Of a stretch of DNA of 64,000 nucleotides, positions 10,271 through 18,891 are shown in pieces. The stretch lies in assembly GCA_937132065.1 (NCBI GenBank), contig CAKZNT010000040.1, positions 1-64,000 on the forward strand, written 5' to 3'. Made by a program: the position numbers and the translations under genes. Source of the DNA: an uncultured Loktanella sp. (lineage in GTDB: Bacteria > Pseudomonadota > Alphaproteobacteria > Rhodobacterales > Rhodobacteraceae). Within the stretch, counting starts at the first letter, position 1. Each line of letters opens with the position of its first letter. The notes beneath the pieces were generated by a model. It searched no databases, was not told the origin of the DNA, and saw only the letters and a program-made list of their open reading frames with translations.

Positions 10271-10474
10271 CTACCAATGTGGCGGTCGTTGATCCGCGAG
10301 CGGGATTGAGCCACCTGCATCCATCTCGCGCCCTGCTTCGCGTTCCATGAGCATGGCCACCCTGCGCGTTGCGATGTCGATCTCTTTTTGCTGGGCGGTC
10401 ACGATATCGGACAGGTCTTCGACCATCCGTGTCAAATGCGCGATTTTTTCTTCGAGATGTGTGTTGTCTGTCAT
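10271..10474 (-). CDS. slyX: SlyX family protein
   Basis: 67 residues from the ATG at 10474 (MTDNTHLEEKIAHLTR). It is a short, almost entirely coiled-coil protein (heptads through about residue 45) ending in the diagnostic PPHW, the SlyX C-terminal signature (usually PPHY). Function is unknown in the family. It converges with the upstream lipoprotein gene (1 bp apart) and is divergent from hisS. Longer in-frame starts to 10564 have no family similarity. Confidence 0.85.
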   Translation of the reverse strand: MTDNTHLEEKIAHLTRMVEDLSDIVTAQQKEIDIATRRVAMLMEREAGREMDAGGSIPLADQRPPHW

Positions 10475-10590
10475 GGCGCTGTCATAGCACGCCCGTATTG
10501 CTGCGCGAAAGCCCCGAAACATAGCGTTGCCCCAATGGGCGCGGGCGTGTAGACGCGGGCGCATACGGTAGATATTTACGCGAGGCGATC

Positions 10591-12069
10591 ATGGCCAAGG
10601 ACAAGAAACAACCCCGCCCGAAGGCACAAACGCCCAAGGGATTTCAGGACTATTTTGGAGCGCAGGTCGAGGCCCGCACCGAAATGTTGCGCAAGATTGC
10701 GGGTGTTTATCATCGTTATGGCTTTGATGCCTTGGAGACGTCGGCGGTGGAAACTGTTGAGGCCTTGGGCAAGTTTTTGCCCGATGTGGACCGCCCGAAC
10801 GAGGGTGTGTTTGCGTGGGAAGAGGACAAGGACTGGCTGGCGCTTCGCTATGATCTGACGGCGCCGCTTGCGCGTGCCTATGCCCAGCACCGCAATGATT
10901 TGCCCAACCCTTATCGCCGCTATGCGATGGGGCCGGTCTGGCGCAATGAAAAGCCGGGGCCGGGTCGTTTTCGCCAGTTCTATCAGTGTGATGCCGATAC
11001 TGTTGGCACCTCATCCGTTGCGGCGGATGCCGAGATCTGCGCGATGCTGGCGGATACGCTTGAGGTCGTGGGCATTCCGCGCGGCGACTATGTTGTGCGC
11101 GTCAACAACCGCAAGGTTTTGAACGGTGTGATGGAGGTTGCGGGCCTGTCGGGTGACGACAAAGAGGCCGAGCGCGGCATCGTTTTGCGCGCGATTGACA
11201 AGCTGGACCGCCTTGGCGAGGACGGCGTGCGCGCCTTGATCGGTGAGGGCCGCAAGGATGCGAGCGGTGATTTCACCAAGGGCGCGGGGCTTGGTGACGC
11301 CGAGGCCGATGTTGTCATGGGCTTTATGAATGCAAAGCGTGATACGGGGGCACAAACGGTGGCCCGTTTGCGTGAACTGGTTGCTGGCTCTGCGATTGGG
11401 GCTGAGGGCGTTGACGAGTTGGAGACGATTGCGAGCCTGCTGGATGCGGGTGGCTACGGCGCGGATCGTATCGAGATCGACCCGAGCGTTGTGCGTGGCC
11501 TTGGCTATTATACTGGTCCCGTTTTCGAGGCCGAACTGACGTTTGAGGTGCTTGATGACAAGGGCCGTGCCCGCAACTTTGGCTCTGTCGCGGGGGGTGG
11601 TCGTTATGACGATCTCGTCAAGCGGTTCACGGGGCAGGAAGTGCCTGCCACGGGTGTCTCGATTGGTGTTGATCGCCTGTTGGCCGCGCTTGATGCCAAG
11701 GGTCGTTTGGACAGATCGGCGTCTGGCCCCGTTGTTGTGACCGTCATGGATCGTGACCAAATGGCGTATTATCAAGGGCTTGTCGCGGAGTTGCGCAATG
11801 CGGGCATCCGCGCAGAAGTCTATCTGGGCAACCCCAAGAACTTTGGCAACCAGCTCAAGTATGCCGACAAGCGTAACAGCCCGATTGCTGTGATTGTGGG
11901 CGGCGACGAGATGGCGGCGGGCAAGGTGCAGATCAAGGATCTGATTTTGGGCGCGAAGATTGCCGAAAACGCGACCCTCGAAGAGTGGAAGGATCGCCCG
12001 TCCCAATACGAAGTGCCGCGCGCTGATCTGGTGGCGAAGGTGCGTGAGATACTGGACGGACAAGCCTAA
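10591..12069 (+). CDS. hisS: Histidine-tRNA ligase
   Basis: 492 residues with a GAGG ribosome site 5 nt before the ATG. Class II synthetase motif 1 lies near the N-terminus ([11 protein letters not shown]), motif 2 is [18 protein letters not shown], the histidine-specific [11 protein letters not shown] is present, and motif 3 is [13 protein letters not shown] with [13 protein letters not shown]. The C-terminal anticodon-binding domain follows from about residue 385. It charges tRNA-His in the cytoplasm. It overlaps hisZ by 1 bp (TAATG), so histidine charging and the first step of histidine synthesis are in one operon. The chain is longer than E. coli HisS (about 424), as is usual in this alphaproteobacterial subgroup. 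Confidence 0.96.
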   Translation: MAKDKKQPRPKAQTPKGFQDYFGAQVEARTEMLRKIAGVYHRYGFDALETSAVETVEALGKFLPDVDRPNEGVFAWEEDKDWLALRYDLTAPLARAYAQHRNDLPNPYRRYAMGPVWRNEKPGPGRFRQFYQCDADTVGTSSVAADAEICAMLADTLEVVGIPRGDYVVRVNNRKVLNGVMEVAGLSGDDKEAERGIVLRAIDKLDRLGEDGVRALIGEGRKDASGDFTKGAGLGDAEADVVMGFMNAKRDTGAQTVARLRELVAGSAIGAEGVDELETIASLLDAGGYGADRIEIDPSVVRGLGYYTGPVFEAELTFEVLDDKGRARNFGSVAGGGRYDDLVKRFTGQEVPATGVSIGVDRLLAALDAKGRLDRSASGPVVVTVMDRDQMAYYQGLVAELRNAGIRAEVYLGNPKNFGNQLKYADKRNSPIAVIVGGDEMAAGKVQIKDLILGAKIAENATLEEWKDRPSQYEVPRADLVAKVREILDGQA

Positions 12070-13148
12070 TGAACGCCGCGATCAAGGATGAAGCGCAGCG
12101 CCTGACGCAGGCCTTTGTTGCGGCTGGCGCATTGCCCGTCGAGACCGACATTTTGCTGCCCGCAGATACCCTGCTGGACCTCTACGGCGAGGATATTCGC
12201 AGTCGCGCATATGTCACGGCGGACCCGTTGCATGGCGAGATGATGCTGCGCCCCGACTTTACGTTGCCAGTGGTGCAAATGCATATGGTGAGCCGCGCGG
12301 ACCCTGCGCGCTATACCTATGCTGGTCCCGTTTTTCGCAAACAGGACTACGACGAGACCCGTGCCAACGAGTTTATGCAGGTCGGTTTCGAGGTCTTTGA
12401 CGGCAGGAACCCCGCCGCCGCTGATGCGGATGTTTTCGCGGCGATTGCGGGCGCGCTTGGCGGGCTTGATGTGCGCGCGGCCACGGGTGATCTGGGGATT
12501 TTGATGGCGGCGGTGCGCGGGCTGCGCACGTCTGATGCGCGCAAGGCCGCGCTGGTCCGTCATATCTGGCGCCCGCGCCGTTTTCGTGCGTTGCTTGATC
12601 GCTATGGCGCCCGCAGCCAACCGCCGCAAAGCCGCGTGGCCTTGCTGGCGAAGGATGATCCATTTGCAGGCGCGGGCACGGATATCGGGTTGCGCAGCCG
12701 CGCGGAGGTGCAGGCCCGCATTGATGTGCTGCGCGAAGATGCGGCCACGCCGCCGATCTCGTCGGAGGAACTTGGCCTGATTGATGCGCTTCTGGATGTT
12801 CGCGAGACATCGCCACATGCGTTGAGTGCGCTGCGCGACATTGCGGTGGATATGCCTGTGATCGGGACCGCCGTTGCGACGTTTTCCGCGCGCCTTGATG
12901 CCTTGGAAGCCCGTGGCGTTGATGTCGAAACCCTTGATTTTGAAGCGAGTTTCGGGCGCACGACCCTTGAATACTATGACGGCTTCGTCTTTGGCTTTTA
13001 CGCCGCACAGCGCCCCGAATTGCCACCACTGGCAACGGGTGGACGTTATGACGCGCTGACGGCGGTGTTGGGGCAGGGGCGCGCAGTGCCCGCAATCGGC
13101 GGTGTTGTTCGCCCTGATCTGTGCCTCGCCGCGCAAGGAGAATTGTGA
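12069..13148 (+). CDS. hisZ: ATP phosphoribosyltransferase regulatory subunit
   Basis: 359 residues. It is a HisS paralogue that keeps the class II synthetase core (LRPDFTLPVVQMH, then GPVFRKQDYDETRANEFMQVGFE) and a short GGRYDALTAVLG motif, but lacks the anticodon-binding domain, which defines HisZ. HisZ forms a hetero-octamer with short HisG and confers histidine feedback inhibition. It is placed between hisS and hisG with 1-bp overlaps on both sides, so the three are translationally coupled. Confidence 0.94.
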   Translation: MNAAIKDEAQRLTQAFVAAGALPVETDILLPADTLLDLYGEDIRSRAYVTADPLHGEMMLRPDFTLPVVQMHMVSRADPARYTYAGPVFRKQDYDETRANEFMQVGFEVFDGRNPAAADADVFAAIAGALGGLDVRAATGDLGILMAAVRGLRTSDARKAALVRHIWRPRRFRALLDRYGARSQPPQSRVALLAKDDPFAGAGTDIGLRSRAEVQARIDVLREDAATPPISSEELGLIDALLDVRETSPHALSALRDIAVDMPVIGTAVATFSARLDALEARGVDVETLDFEASFGRTTLEYYDGFVFGFYAAQRPELPPLATGGRYDALTAVLGQGRAVPAIGGVVRPDLCLAAQGEL

Positions 13149-13837
13149 TGCTCAAGCTGGGTGTGCCGTCCAAGGGGCGGTTGATGGAAAAGACGTTCTC
13201 ATGGTTCGGTGACCGTGGTGTGACATTGCGCAAGGCTGGCTCGGAGCGCGAGTATGCGGGCGCGGTCGAGGGGATCGACGGGCTTGAGCTTGTCTTGCTG
13301 TCGGCGGGTGAAATCCCGCGCGAACTGGCCGCTGGCCGCATTCATCTGGGTGTCACGGGGTCCGATCTGGTGCGCGAGAAGCTGGCAAATTGGAACGCAC
13401 GTGTGCACGAGATTGCCTTGATGGGCTTTGGCGGCGCGGATTTGATCATCGCGGTTCCGCATGCGTGGGTCGATGTAGATACGCTTGATGATCTGGATGC
13501 AGCGGCCGCGGCGTTTCGCGCCAAACACGGGTTCCGCCTGCGGATTGCGACGAAATATCACCGACTTGTGCGGGAATTTCTGCGCGAGGAGGGTGTGGCC
13601 GATTATCAGCTGGTTGATAGCCAGGGCGCGACCGAGGGTGTGGTCAAGAACGAGACCGCCGAGGCGATTGCCGATATCACATCAACGGGTGAAACCCTAC
13701 GCGCGAACGGGCTGAAAATCTTGGAAGACGGGTTGATTCATGCCTCGCAAGCGACCCTGTTTCGGGGGCAGCGCGACCGTTGGAGCGATAAGCAGCGCGC
13801 GACATTGAAGGTGCTGGAAGCCAAGTTGGGCGTTTAA
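13148..13837 (+). CDS. hisG: ATP phosphoribosyltransferase, short form
   Basis: 229 residues from the ATG at 13148, sharing one base with the hisZ stop. It begins LKLGVPSKGRLMEKT and carries the AGRIHLGVTGSDLVRE and DSQGATEGVVKNETAEAIAD signatures. Missing the roughly 80-residue C-terminal regulatory domain, it is a HisG-S form that depends on HisZ. It catalyses ATP + PRPP to phosphoribosyl-ATP, the first step of histidine synthesis. It converges on the DUF1489 gene, the two stop codons overlapping. Confidence 0.95.
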   Translation: MLKLGVPSKGRLMEKTFSWFGDRGVTLRKAGSEREYAGAVEGIDGLELVLLSAGEIPRELAAGRIHLGVTGSDLVREKLANWNARVHEIALMGFGGADLIIAVPHAWVDVDTLDDLDAAAAAFRAKHGFRLRIATKYHRLVREFLREEGVADYQLVDSQGATEGVVKNETAEAIADITSTGETLRANGLKILEDGLIHASQATLFRGQRDRWSDKQRATLKVLEAKLGV

Positions 13838-14262
13838 CGCACCCCGATTGCAGCCAGTGCCTTTGACAGTTCTGGCGGCAGCGGATCCTCGGTTTGGGCT
13901 GAGCCCGACAGGTCTTCGGGCGCGTCTGCAACGGCCAAATAGCGCCACCCTTGGAACGCCCGTTTGGGTGTTGCGGCCACGCGGATCAGATCGGGATCAC
14001 TAACGATTGCGCAGCGCCTGATCCCGTCTTGTCCGGTCCGCTCGTCAAGGCGGATGATCCTTTGCCGACATTGGATAACCCCCTTGATGACCCAGAAGAT
14101 CGAGCCGCCATTGAGCACCTCGTCGCTCCGTTTGGGCCACATCCGTGTGACGTGTTGCGGATAGCCATCAGGCGTTTGCACCTGTTTCATGGCCTGCCAA
14201 GCGGCAAGCCCTGCAACGTCTTCTGTTCCGACAGAAAGTTTGAGAAGGTGAACTGTGGCCAT
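13834..14262 (-). CDS. DUF1489 family protein
   Basis: 142 residues from the ATG at 14262, with GAGGA upstream. It begins ATVHLLKLSVGTEDVAGLAAWQ and has the HVTRMWPKRSDEVLNGGSIFWVIKG core of DUF1489, a small alphaproteobacterial family of unknown function at its usual length of about 140. A longer in-frame extension crosses the NrdR box and is not coding. No catalytic residues can be assigned. Confidence 0.85.
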   Translation of the reverse strand: MATVHLLKLSVGTEDVAGLAAWQAMKQVQTPDGYPQHVTRMWPKRSDEVLNGGSIFWVIKGVIQCRQRIIRLDERTGQDGIRRCAIVSDPDLIRVAATPKRAFQGWRYLAVADAPEDLSGSAQTEDPLPPELSKALAAIGVR

Positions 14263-14356
14263 GGAATCCTCGTCTGATCTATGCAAGGTAGATCGTTGTG
14301 GCTGGATATCAACGGCCAGATAATTTTTCAATATATATGTTAAAAATTCATTTACG

Positions 14357-14372
14357 CCACTACATCTAGTGG
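14357..14372. promoter_or_regulatory. NrdR box upstream of nrdJ
   Basis: CCACTACATCTAGTGG is a perfect 6-bp inverted repeat with a 4-bp spacer and fits the known NrdR-box consensus acaCwAtATaTwGtgt at all its strongly conserved positions. NrdR is the zinc/ATP-cone repressor of ribonucleotide reductase genes. The site lies 116 bp before the nrdJ start, in an AT-rich promoter stretch. Only one good box was seen; NrdR sites often come in pairs. Confidence 0.75.
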
Positions 14373-14487
14373 GTAGGTGAGGGGCAACAAAAGAGTCGCG
14401 GTTCACGCTACTTCCTGCGTTTCCGAATCTCTGTGGCCTCGCTATGATGCCACGTCTGCACATTTTATCTATAAAGAAGGCCTGCCA

Positions 14488-16770
14488 ATGACCCGTTTTG
14501 CTGCCCCTATCGCCGAACAAATTTGGGATATGAAGTATCGTTTCAAGGCGGCCGATGGCACGCCGATTGACGGAACTGTGGAGCAGACATGGGAGCGGAT
14601 TGCGGGTGCTTTGGCCGAGGCTGAGAATGATCCGAAGGCATGGGCGCCCAAGTTTTACGATGCCTTGGAGGACTTCAAGTATCTGCCCGCAGGCCGCATT
14701 ACCGCAGGCGCGGGCACGGCCCGTCAGGTCACATTGTTCAACTGCTTTGTCATGGGCACAGTCCCCGACAGCATGGGCGGCATTTTTGACATGCTCAAGG
14801 AAGCCGCGCTAACGATGCAGCAGGGTGGCGGCATTGGCTATGATTTCTCGACCATTCGCCCCAAAGGCGCGTCTGTGTTAGGCGTGGCGGCGGATGCGTC
14901 TGGTCCGTTGTCGTTCATGGATGTCTGGGACGCGATGTGCCGCACGATCATGTCTGCGGGCTCGCGCCGTGGTGCGATGATGGCGACGATGCGCTGCGAC
15001 CACCCCGATGTCGAAGATTTCATCACCGCAAAATCCGACCCGGCCCGCCTGCGCATGTTCAACATGTCCGTTCTGATCACTGATCCGTTTATGGAAGCGG
15101 TGAAGGCGGATAAGCCTTGGGATCTCGTCTTTAAGGGCGAAGTTTACCGCACGGTGCAGGCCCGCGATTTGTGGGATGCGATCATGACGGGCACGTATAA
15201 TTACGCTGAACCCGGTGTGATTTTCATCGACCGTATCAACAAAGATAATAACCTCAATTACTGTGAAACGATTGCCGCAACGAACCCTTGCGGCGAGCAA
15301 CCGTTGCCGCCTTATGGCGCTTGTTTGCTGGGGTCGATCAACATGGCGCGGCTTGTGGCCAACCCGTTTGACGCTGATGCCGGTCTGGATGTTCCTGCGA
15401 TGCAGGACCTCGTCGCGACAGCGGTGCGCATGATGGATAACGTGGTTGATACGTCCTTGTTCCCGCTGCCTGCCCAACGCGCAGAGGCGCAAGCCAAGCG
15501 CCGGATCGGCCTTGGTGTCACGGGCTTGGCGGATGCGTTGTTGATGGTCGGGTTGCGCTATGGCTCTGAGGAGGCGGCGCGTCAGACCGATCAATGGATG
15601 CACGCGATCGCGCGCGCCGCATATCTGGCGTCGGTGGAACTTGCCAAGGAAAAGGGCGCGTTTCCGCTGTTTGATGCTGAGAAATATCTGGCGTCTGGCG
15701 CGATGCAGAACATGGACGCAGACGTTTGTGACGCGATCCGCAAGCACGGTATCCGCAACGCGCTGCTGACCTCCATCGCCCCGACGGGCACGATTTCGCT
15801 TTATGCTGGTAACGTGTCTTCGGGCATCGAGCCTGTGTTTGCCTATGCCTACACCCGCAAGGTTTTGCAAAAGGACGGGTCGCGCACCGAAGAAGAAGTC
15901 GTCGATTATGCGGTGCAGATGTGGCGTGATCTTAAGGGCGATGCGCCGCTTCCTGACTACTTTGTGAATGCACAAACGCTCGCGCCGCTAGAGCATGTGC
16001 GCATGCAGGCCGCCGCCCAGAAGTGGATCGACTCGAGTATTTCCAAGACGATCAACTGCCCCGAAGACATTAGCTTTGATGATTTCAAAGAGGTCTATAT
16101 GGCCGCTTGGGATCAAGGCTGTAAGGGCTGCACGACCTATCGCCCCAACGATGTGACGGGGTCGGTTTTGTCAGTGTCCGAGGATAAGACCCCCGCCGAA
16201 GAGCCAGCGCAATTGATCGTGGACGAGGAAGGCGCGGAAGTGGTTTACATGACCGAGCCGCTTGACCGTCCGACCGAACTTGATGGCGCGACTTACAAAT
16301 TGAAGTGGCCAGACTCCGAGCATGCGATTTACATCACGGTGAATGATGTGGTGATCGCAGGGCATCGTCGCCCGTTCGAGGTGTTTATCAACTCCAAGAA
16401 CATGGAGCACTTTGCGTGGACGGTTGCCTTGACACGGATGATTTCTGCGGTGTTCCGCCGTGGCGGCGATGTGTCGTTTGTCGTCGAGGAACTCAAGGCC
16501 GTGTTTGACCCGCGCGGTGGCGCATGGATGCAGGGTAAATATGTGCCGTCAATTTTGGCCGCTATTGGTGGCGTTATCGAAAAGCACATGGTTGCCACGG
16601 GTTTCTTGGCAGGTGAGGGCATGGGCCTCAAATCCGACCCGCAAGCCGATGTTGTCGCGATTGGCGGCAAGCCAAAGGGCAAGGCCTGTTCCTCTTGCGG
16701 CGAATACGGATTGCGCATGGTCGAGGGCTGCATGACTTGCGGGTCGTGCGGTTACTCCAAATGCGGCTAA
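14488..16770 (+). CDS. nrdJ: Adenosylcobalamin-dependent (class II) ribonucleotide reductase
   Basis: 760 residues from the ATG at 14488. It contains TLFNCFVM, MQQGGGIGYDFSTIRPKG, the ETIAATNPCGEQPLPPYGAC active-site segment, and APTGTISLYAGNVSSGIEP. The C-terminus has a cysteine cluster CSSCGEYGLRMVEGCMTCGSCGYSKCG-type ending, whose redox cysteines re-reduce the active site. It makes deoxyribonucleotides with a B12 radical, with or without oxygen. It is under an NrdR box. No cobalamin riboswitch was recognised upstream. The transposon lies 19 bp after its TAA, so nrdJ is intact but its original downstream region has been displaced. Confidence 0.95.
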   Translation: MTRFAAPIAEQIWDMKYRFKAADGTPIDGTVEQTWERIAGALAEAENDPKAWAPKFYDALEDFKYLPAGRITAGAGTARQVTLFNCFVMGTVPDSMGGIFDMLKEAALTMQQGGGIGYDFSTIRPKGASVLGVAADASGPLSFMDVWDAMCRTIMSAGSRRGAMMATMRCDHPDVEDFITAKSDPARLRMFNMSVLITDPFMEAVKADKPWDLVFKGEVYRTVQARDLWDAIMTGTYNYAEPGVIFIDRINKDNNLNYCETIAATNPCGEQPLPPYGACLLGSINMARLVANPFDADAGLDVPAMQDLVATAVRMMDNVVDTSLFPLPAQRAEAQAKRRIGLGVTGLADALLMVGLRYGSEEAARQTDQWMHAIARAAYLASVELAKEKGAFPLFDAEKYLASGAMQNMDADVCDAIRKHGIRNALLTSIAPTGTISLYAGNVSSGIEPVFAYAYTRKVLQKDGSRTEEEVVDYAVQMWRDLKGDAPLPDYFVNAQTLAPLEHVRMQAAAQKWIDSSISKTINCPEDISFDDFKEVYMAAWDQGCKGCTTYRPNDVTGSVLSVSEDKTPAEEPAQLIVDEEGAEVVYMTEPLDRPTELDGATYKLKWPDSEHAIYITVNDVVIAGHRRPFEVFINSKNMEHFAWTVALTRMISAVFRRGGDVSFVVEELKAVFDPRGGAWMQGKYVPSILAAIGGVIEKHMVATGFLAGEGMGLKSDPQADVVAIGGKPKGKACSSCGEYGLRMVEGCMTCGSCGYSKCG

Positions 16771-16784
16771 GGGCGTGAGTTTTG

Positions 16785-16789
16785 GTGTG
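16785..16789. repeat. 5-bp target-site duplication, left copy
   Basis: GTGTG immediately precedes the left terminal TGTCAGTA of the transposon, and the same five bases follow its right end at 40318-40322. A 5-bp duplication is the known product of Tn7- and Tn5053-type transposition. Confidence 0.93.
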
Positions 16790-16838
16790 TGTCAGTAACC
16801 CATAAGAATGCAAATTTGAGACCATAAGCGTGCAAATT
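16790..16838. repeat. Left transposon end: terminal repeat and two TnsB-type sites
   Basis: After the terminal 8 bp, two direct copies of a 17-18 bp site lie 23 bp apart: CCATAAGAATGCAAATT at 16800-16816 and CCATAAGCGTGCAAATT at 16822-16838. They match the sites at the right end, and repeated 17-22 bp sites at both ends are the known arrangement for TnsB/TniA binding. A weaker TGCATTTTTGCAC at about 16851-16863 may be a third. Confidence 0.85.
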
Positions 16839-16885
16839 GAAGTCAAGACCTGCATTTTTGCACAGTAGTAAAAACTTCTGAATTT

Positions 16886-16915
16886 ATGGCGAGAGCAAGG
16901 CTCTCGCCATTTTTA
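16886..16915 (+). terminator. Intrinsic terminator inside the left end
   Basis: A perfect 11-bp stem, ATGGCGAGAGC (16886-16896) and GCTCTCGCCAT (16900-16910), with a 3-base loop and TTTT after it on the + strand. It would stop transcripts entering the element from nrdJ. The stem may also end tniQ transcripts arriving from the right, though that side lacks a clean U-run. Confidence 0.75.
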
Positions 16916-16923
16916 TGTTTAAC

Positions 16924-18765
16924 TTACAGCGCCTTAGGGAATGCGGTTTCGATGTCTGACCTCGAGAATATTCTTCCATAGTCTACTCCTTTAGGAGAAA
17001 ACGGAGCGATTTCGTGCATCGCTAAGATGCCAGACAGTTTTTGCCAACTGTGGCCCGTCTCTTTTGCCAGCGTCCTCAATGTGTAAAAATTCTGGTGGAA
17101 ACGCCGAGCATCTGCAGTTGTGACGTATGACTGCATCGCGTTGGTCTTGGGGTTTTTCATCTGAGTAGCAGTGGTATGCCCATTGATAATTAGTCGATTC
17201 AAATAGGTCGGCTGCCTAATCCCCACCGTTTTCGCAAAAACTTCGAGCGTCATCGCGTTCGGTGCATCTTTATCTAACGCGGCGACAACTTCGTCATGGT
17301 AGACAAAGACTCCACCATATCCACCAAAGTCGCGGTGCTTACCGACACGGTGAATACGGCCATCACGGATTGCTTGGATGATTGTGCTTGGACGTTGCTT
17401 GAGTCTAAGAGCCGACTTGGCAATATGTTCCCAACCGTGTTGTGCCTGTCGGAGTTCTTCTGCTCCAATCAGAATACTTTCCAGAAACTCATGTCCGGTG
17501 CGAGGATCCCAAACGTTTTTAGTGTCGGCATTCACTAGTGCGGGTTCAAGGATGTGATCCTCAACGAGCAGGTTAAACTGTGACCGGGACATGTTGAGGT
17601 TTTCAGCAAAATTCTTTGCCGGTAATAACGTGACCAAGGATGCTAAAAGCGGTTCCGCTGCCTTTGCGTCGAACACTGTCCACTTGTCTGGTCGCGTGCC
17701 CGTGACAATGCCGGCACCCTCGAGCATTTTCCGTAAACGGCGTTGATCAATGCCATATTCTTTAGAGGCCGTGACAACGGAATGAAGTTGTCTCTCTGAA
17801 ACGGGCTCGCCCAAAAGATCGTCTCCAATCCCGAGTGGCCATGACTTCAACATGTGTCGACGTAAAATATCTCGGAAAGGATCAAAGTCGGCAGCATCTT
17901 TATAGTCGCGAGAAAGCCGTTCGTAGAGAACAGGAAATATGGATTTTGGCCCCTGCTTTGCGTCAACCTCGAGGTCTATAAGGCGATCCAATTCGATTTG
18001 AATCGACTCTTCGCCGTCGTAGGCAACTTCAAATCCATACCTATACAAAACCCAATATCGGTCTTTTGCGACCGCGGAGGCTTGAATGCCTTTTCCATGA
18101 CGCAAAAGTGAGCATCCTAGCATAAAGCAAAAGTTGGCTGTCGCGTGTAGTTTGTAACTGTCCAGCCAACTTGTTCCAGGCCCGTTCTGCAGCCGGTGAT
18201 CTAACCATTTGTCAAAATCAGTTGGGTCGCGGAGCTCTTGATCAAAATTTCCTGAGAGGATTGATGGCGCAATTTTCTCCATCTGACTTGAGATGTCATA
18301 TCGGTTATGGGGGTTGGAATCCCTCCAAAGCGTTACCAGTGGGTGATTGTGTTTCGAGCAAATAGCGACGTGCGGAACCATCCAATGCCCTCGAAGCGCC
18401 ATTGACCAGTGTGGGCGTAGATCTAAGTCTACAGCATCTTCTTTTAAGCAAATTGGGCAACCGCGGACTATAGGATCACGGATGATTTTTGACGGAAAGA
18501 GTTCCCCACAAAACCTATGCTGTCTATTTGACAGCTTTTGTGGTGTTGATTTCAAAAGTGTTTCGACTGACGCGCCACCTAGCCATGCAAGAGCCTCAAT
18601 TACCTTTGGATCGCCATCCAAAACTTTCTGAAAGCTAATATCTTGATCGAGGCCGAACTCAGAGATGGACACACCATTTCGCGAACTCAGCCGCGACATG
18701 TAGGAAAAAGCCGTTTCATGGTCCTTAGAAATAAGACCGAGTCTTAATGGGGTAGACTGAACCAA
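16924..18765 (-). CDS. tniQ: TniQ/TnsD-family target-selection protein
   Basis: 613 residues from a TTG at 18765 that has GAGGAG six bases upstream; no in-frame ATG gives the N-terminal TniQ domain. The zinc-binding motif is visible as C103-x2-C106 and C136-x2-H139 (GCPICLKE, AICSKHNHPL), followed by about 450 residues rich in helix-turn-helix-like segments, for example around the SRSQFNLLVEDHIL and RQPTYLNRLIINGHT stretches. In Tn7-like elements such proteins bind the target and recruit TnsC. Its length is between Tn5053 TniQ (about 400) and Tn7 TnsD (about 508) or longer, so it probably has its own sequence-specific DNA-binding part. It sits alone at the left end, separated from tnsABC by 17 kb of cargo, and nearest to nrdJ. 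Confidence 0.88.
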   Translation of the reverse strand: MVQSTPLRLGLISKDHETAFSYMSRLSSRNGVSISEFGLDQDISFQKVLDGDPKVIEALAWLGGASVETLLKSTPQKLSNRQHRFCGELFPSKIIRDPIVRGCPICLKEDAVDLDLRPHWSMALRGHWMVPHVAICSKHNHPLVTLWRDSNPHNRYDISSQMEKIAPSILSGNFDQELRDPTDFDKWLDHRLQNGPGTSWLDSYKLHATANFCFMLGCSLLRHGKGIQASAVAKDRYWVLYRYGFEVAYDGEESIQIELDRLIDLEVDAKQGPKSIFPVLYERLSRDYKDAADFDPFRDILRRHMLKSWPLGIGDDLLGEPVSERQLHSVVTASKEYGIDQRRLRKMLEGAGIVTGTRPDKWTVFDAKAAEPLLASLVTLLPAKNFAENLNMSRSQFNLLVEDHILEPALVNADTKNVWDPRTGHEFLESILIGAEELRQAQHGWEHIAKSALRLKQRPSTIIQAIRDGRIHRVGKHRDFGGYGGVFVYHDEVVAALDKDAPNAMTLEVFAKTVGIRQPTYLNRLIINGHTTATQMKNPKTNAMQSYVTTADARRFHQNFYTLRTLAKETGHSWQKLSGILAMHEIAPFSPKGVDYGRIFSRSDIETAFPKAL

Positions 18766-18891
18766 CAGGGTCTCCTCGTTAGCTTTACGAATGGGATTGT
18801 AAATGGGTCAGAGTGTCGGAGGCCGCAGGTCATCGCCAGATATTGGTTGTTGATAAAAGCCGTATTCTGACGGTATTTGGTCAGCTATTCC

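Noticed and set aside
11011-12063. 350-codon minus-strand frame opposite hisS
   Set aside because: Antisense shadow; histidyl-tRNA synthetase motifs are on the + strand.
14263-14487. Cobalamin riboswitch before nrdJ
   Set aside because: No B12-box-like conserved core or extended stem could be recognised; the NrdR box explains control better.
14878-15975. 365-codon minus-strand frame opposite nrdJ
   Set aside because: Antisense shadow; nrdJ motifs intact on the + strand.
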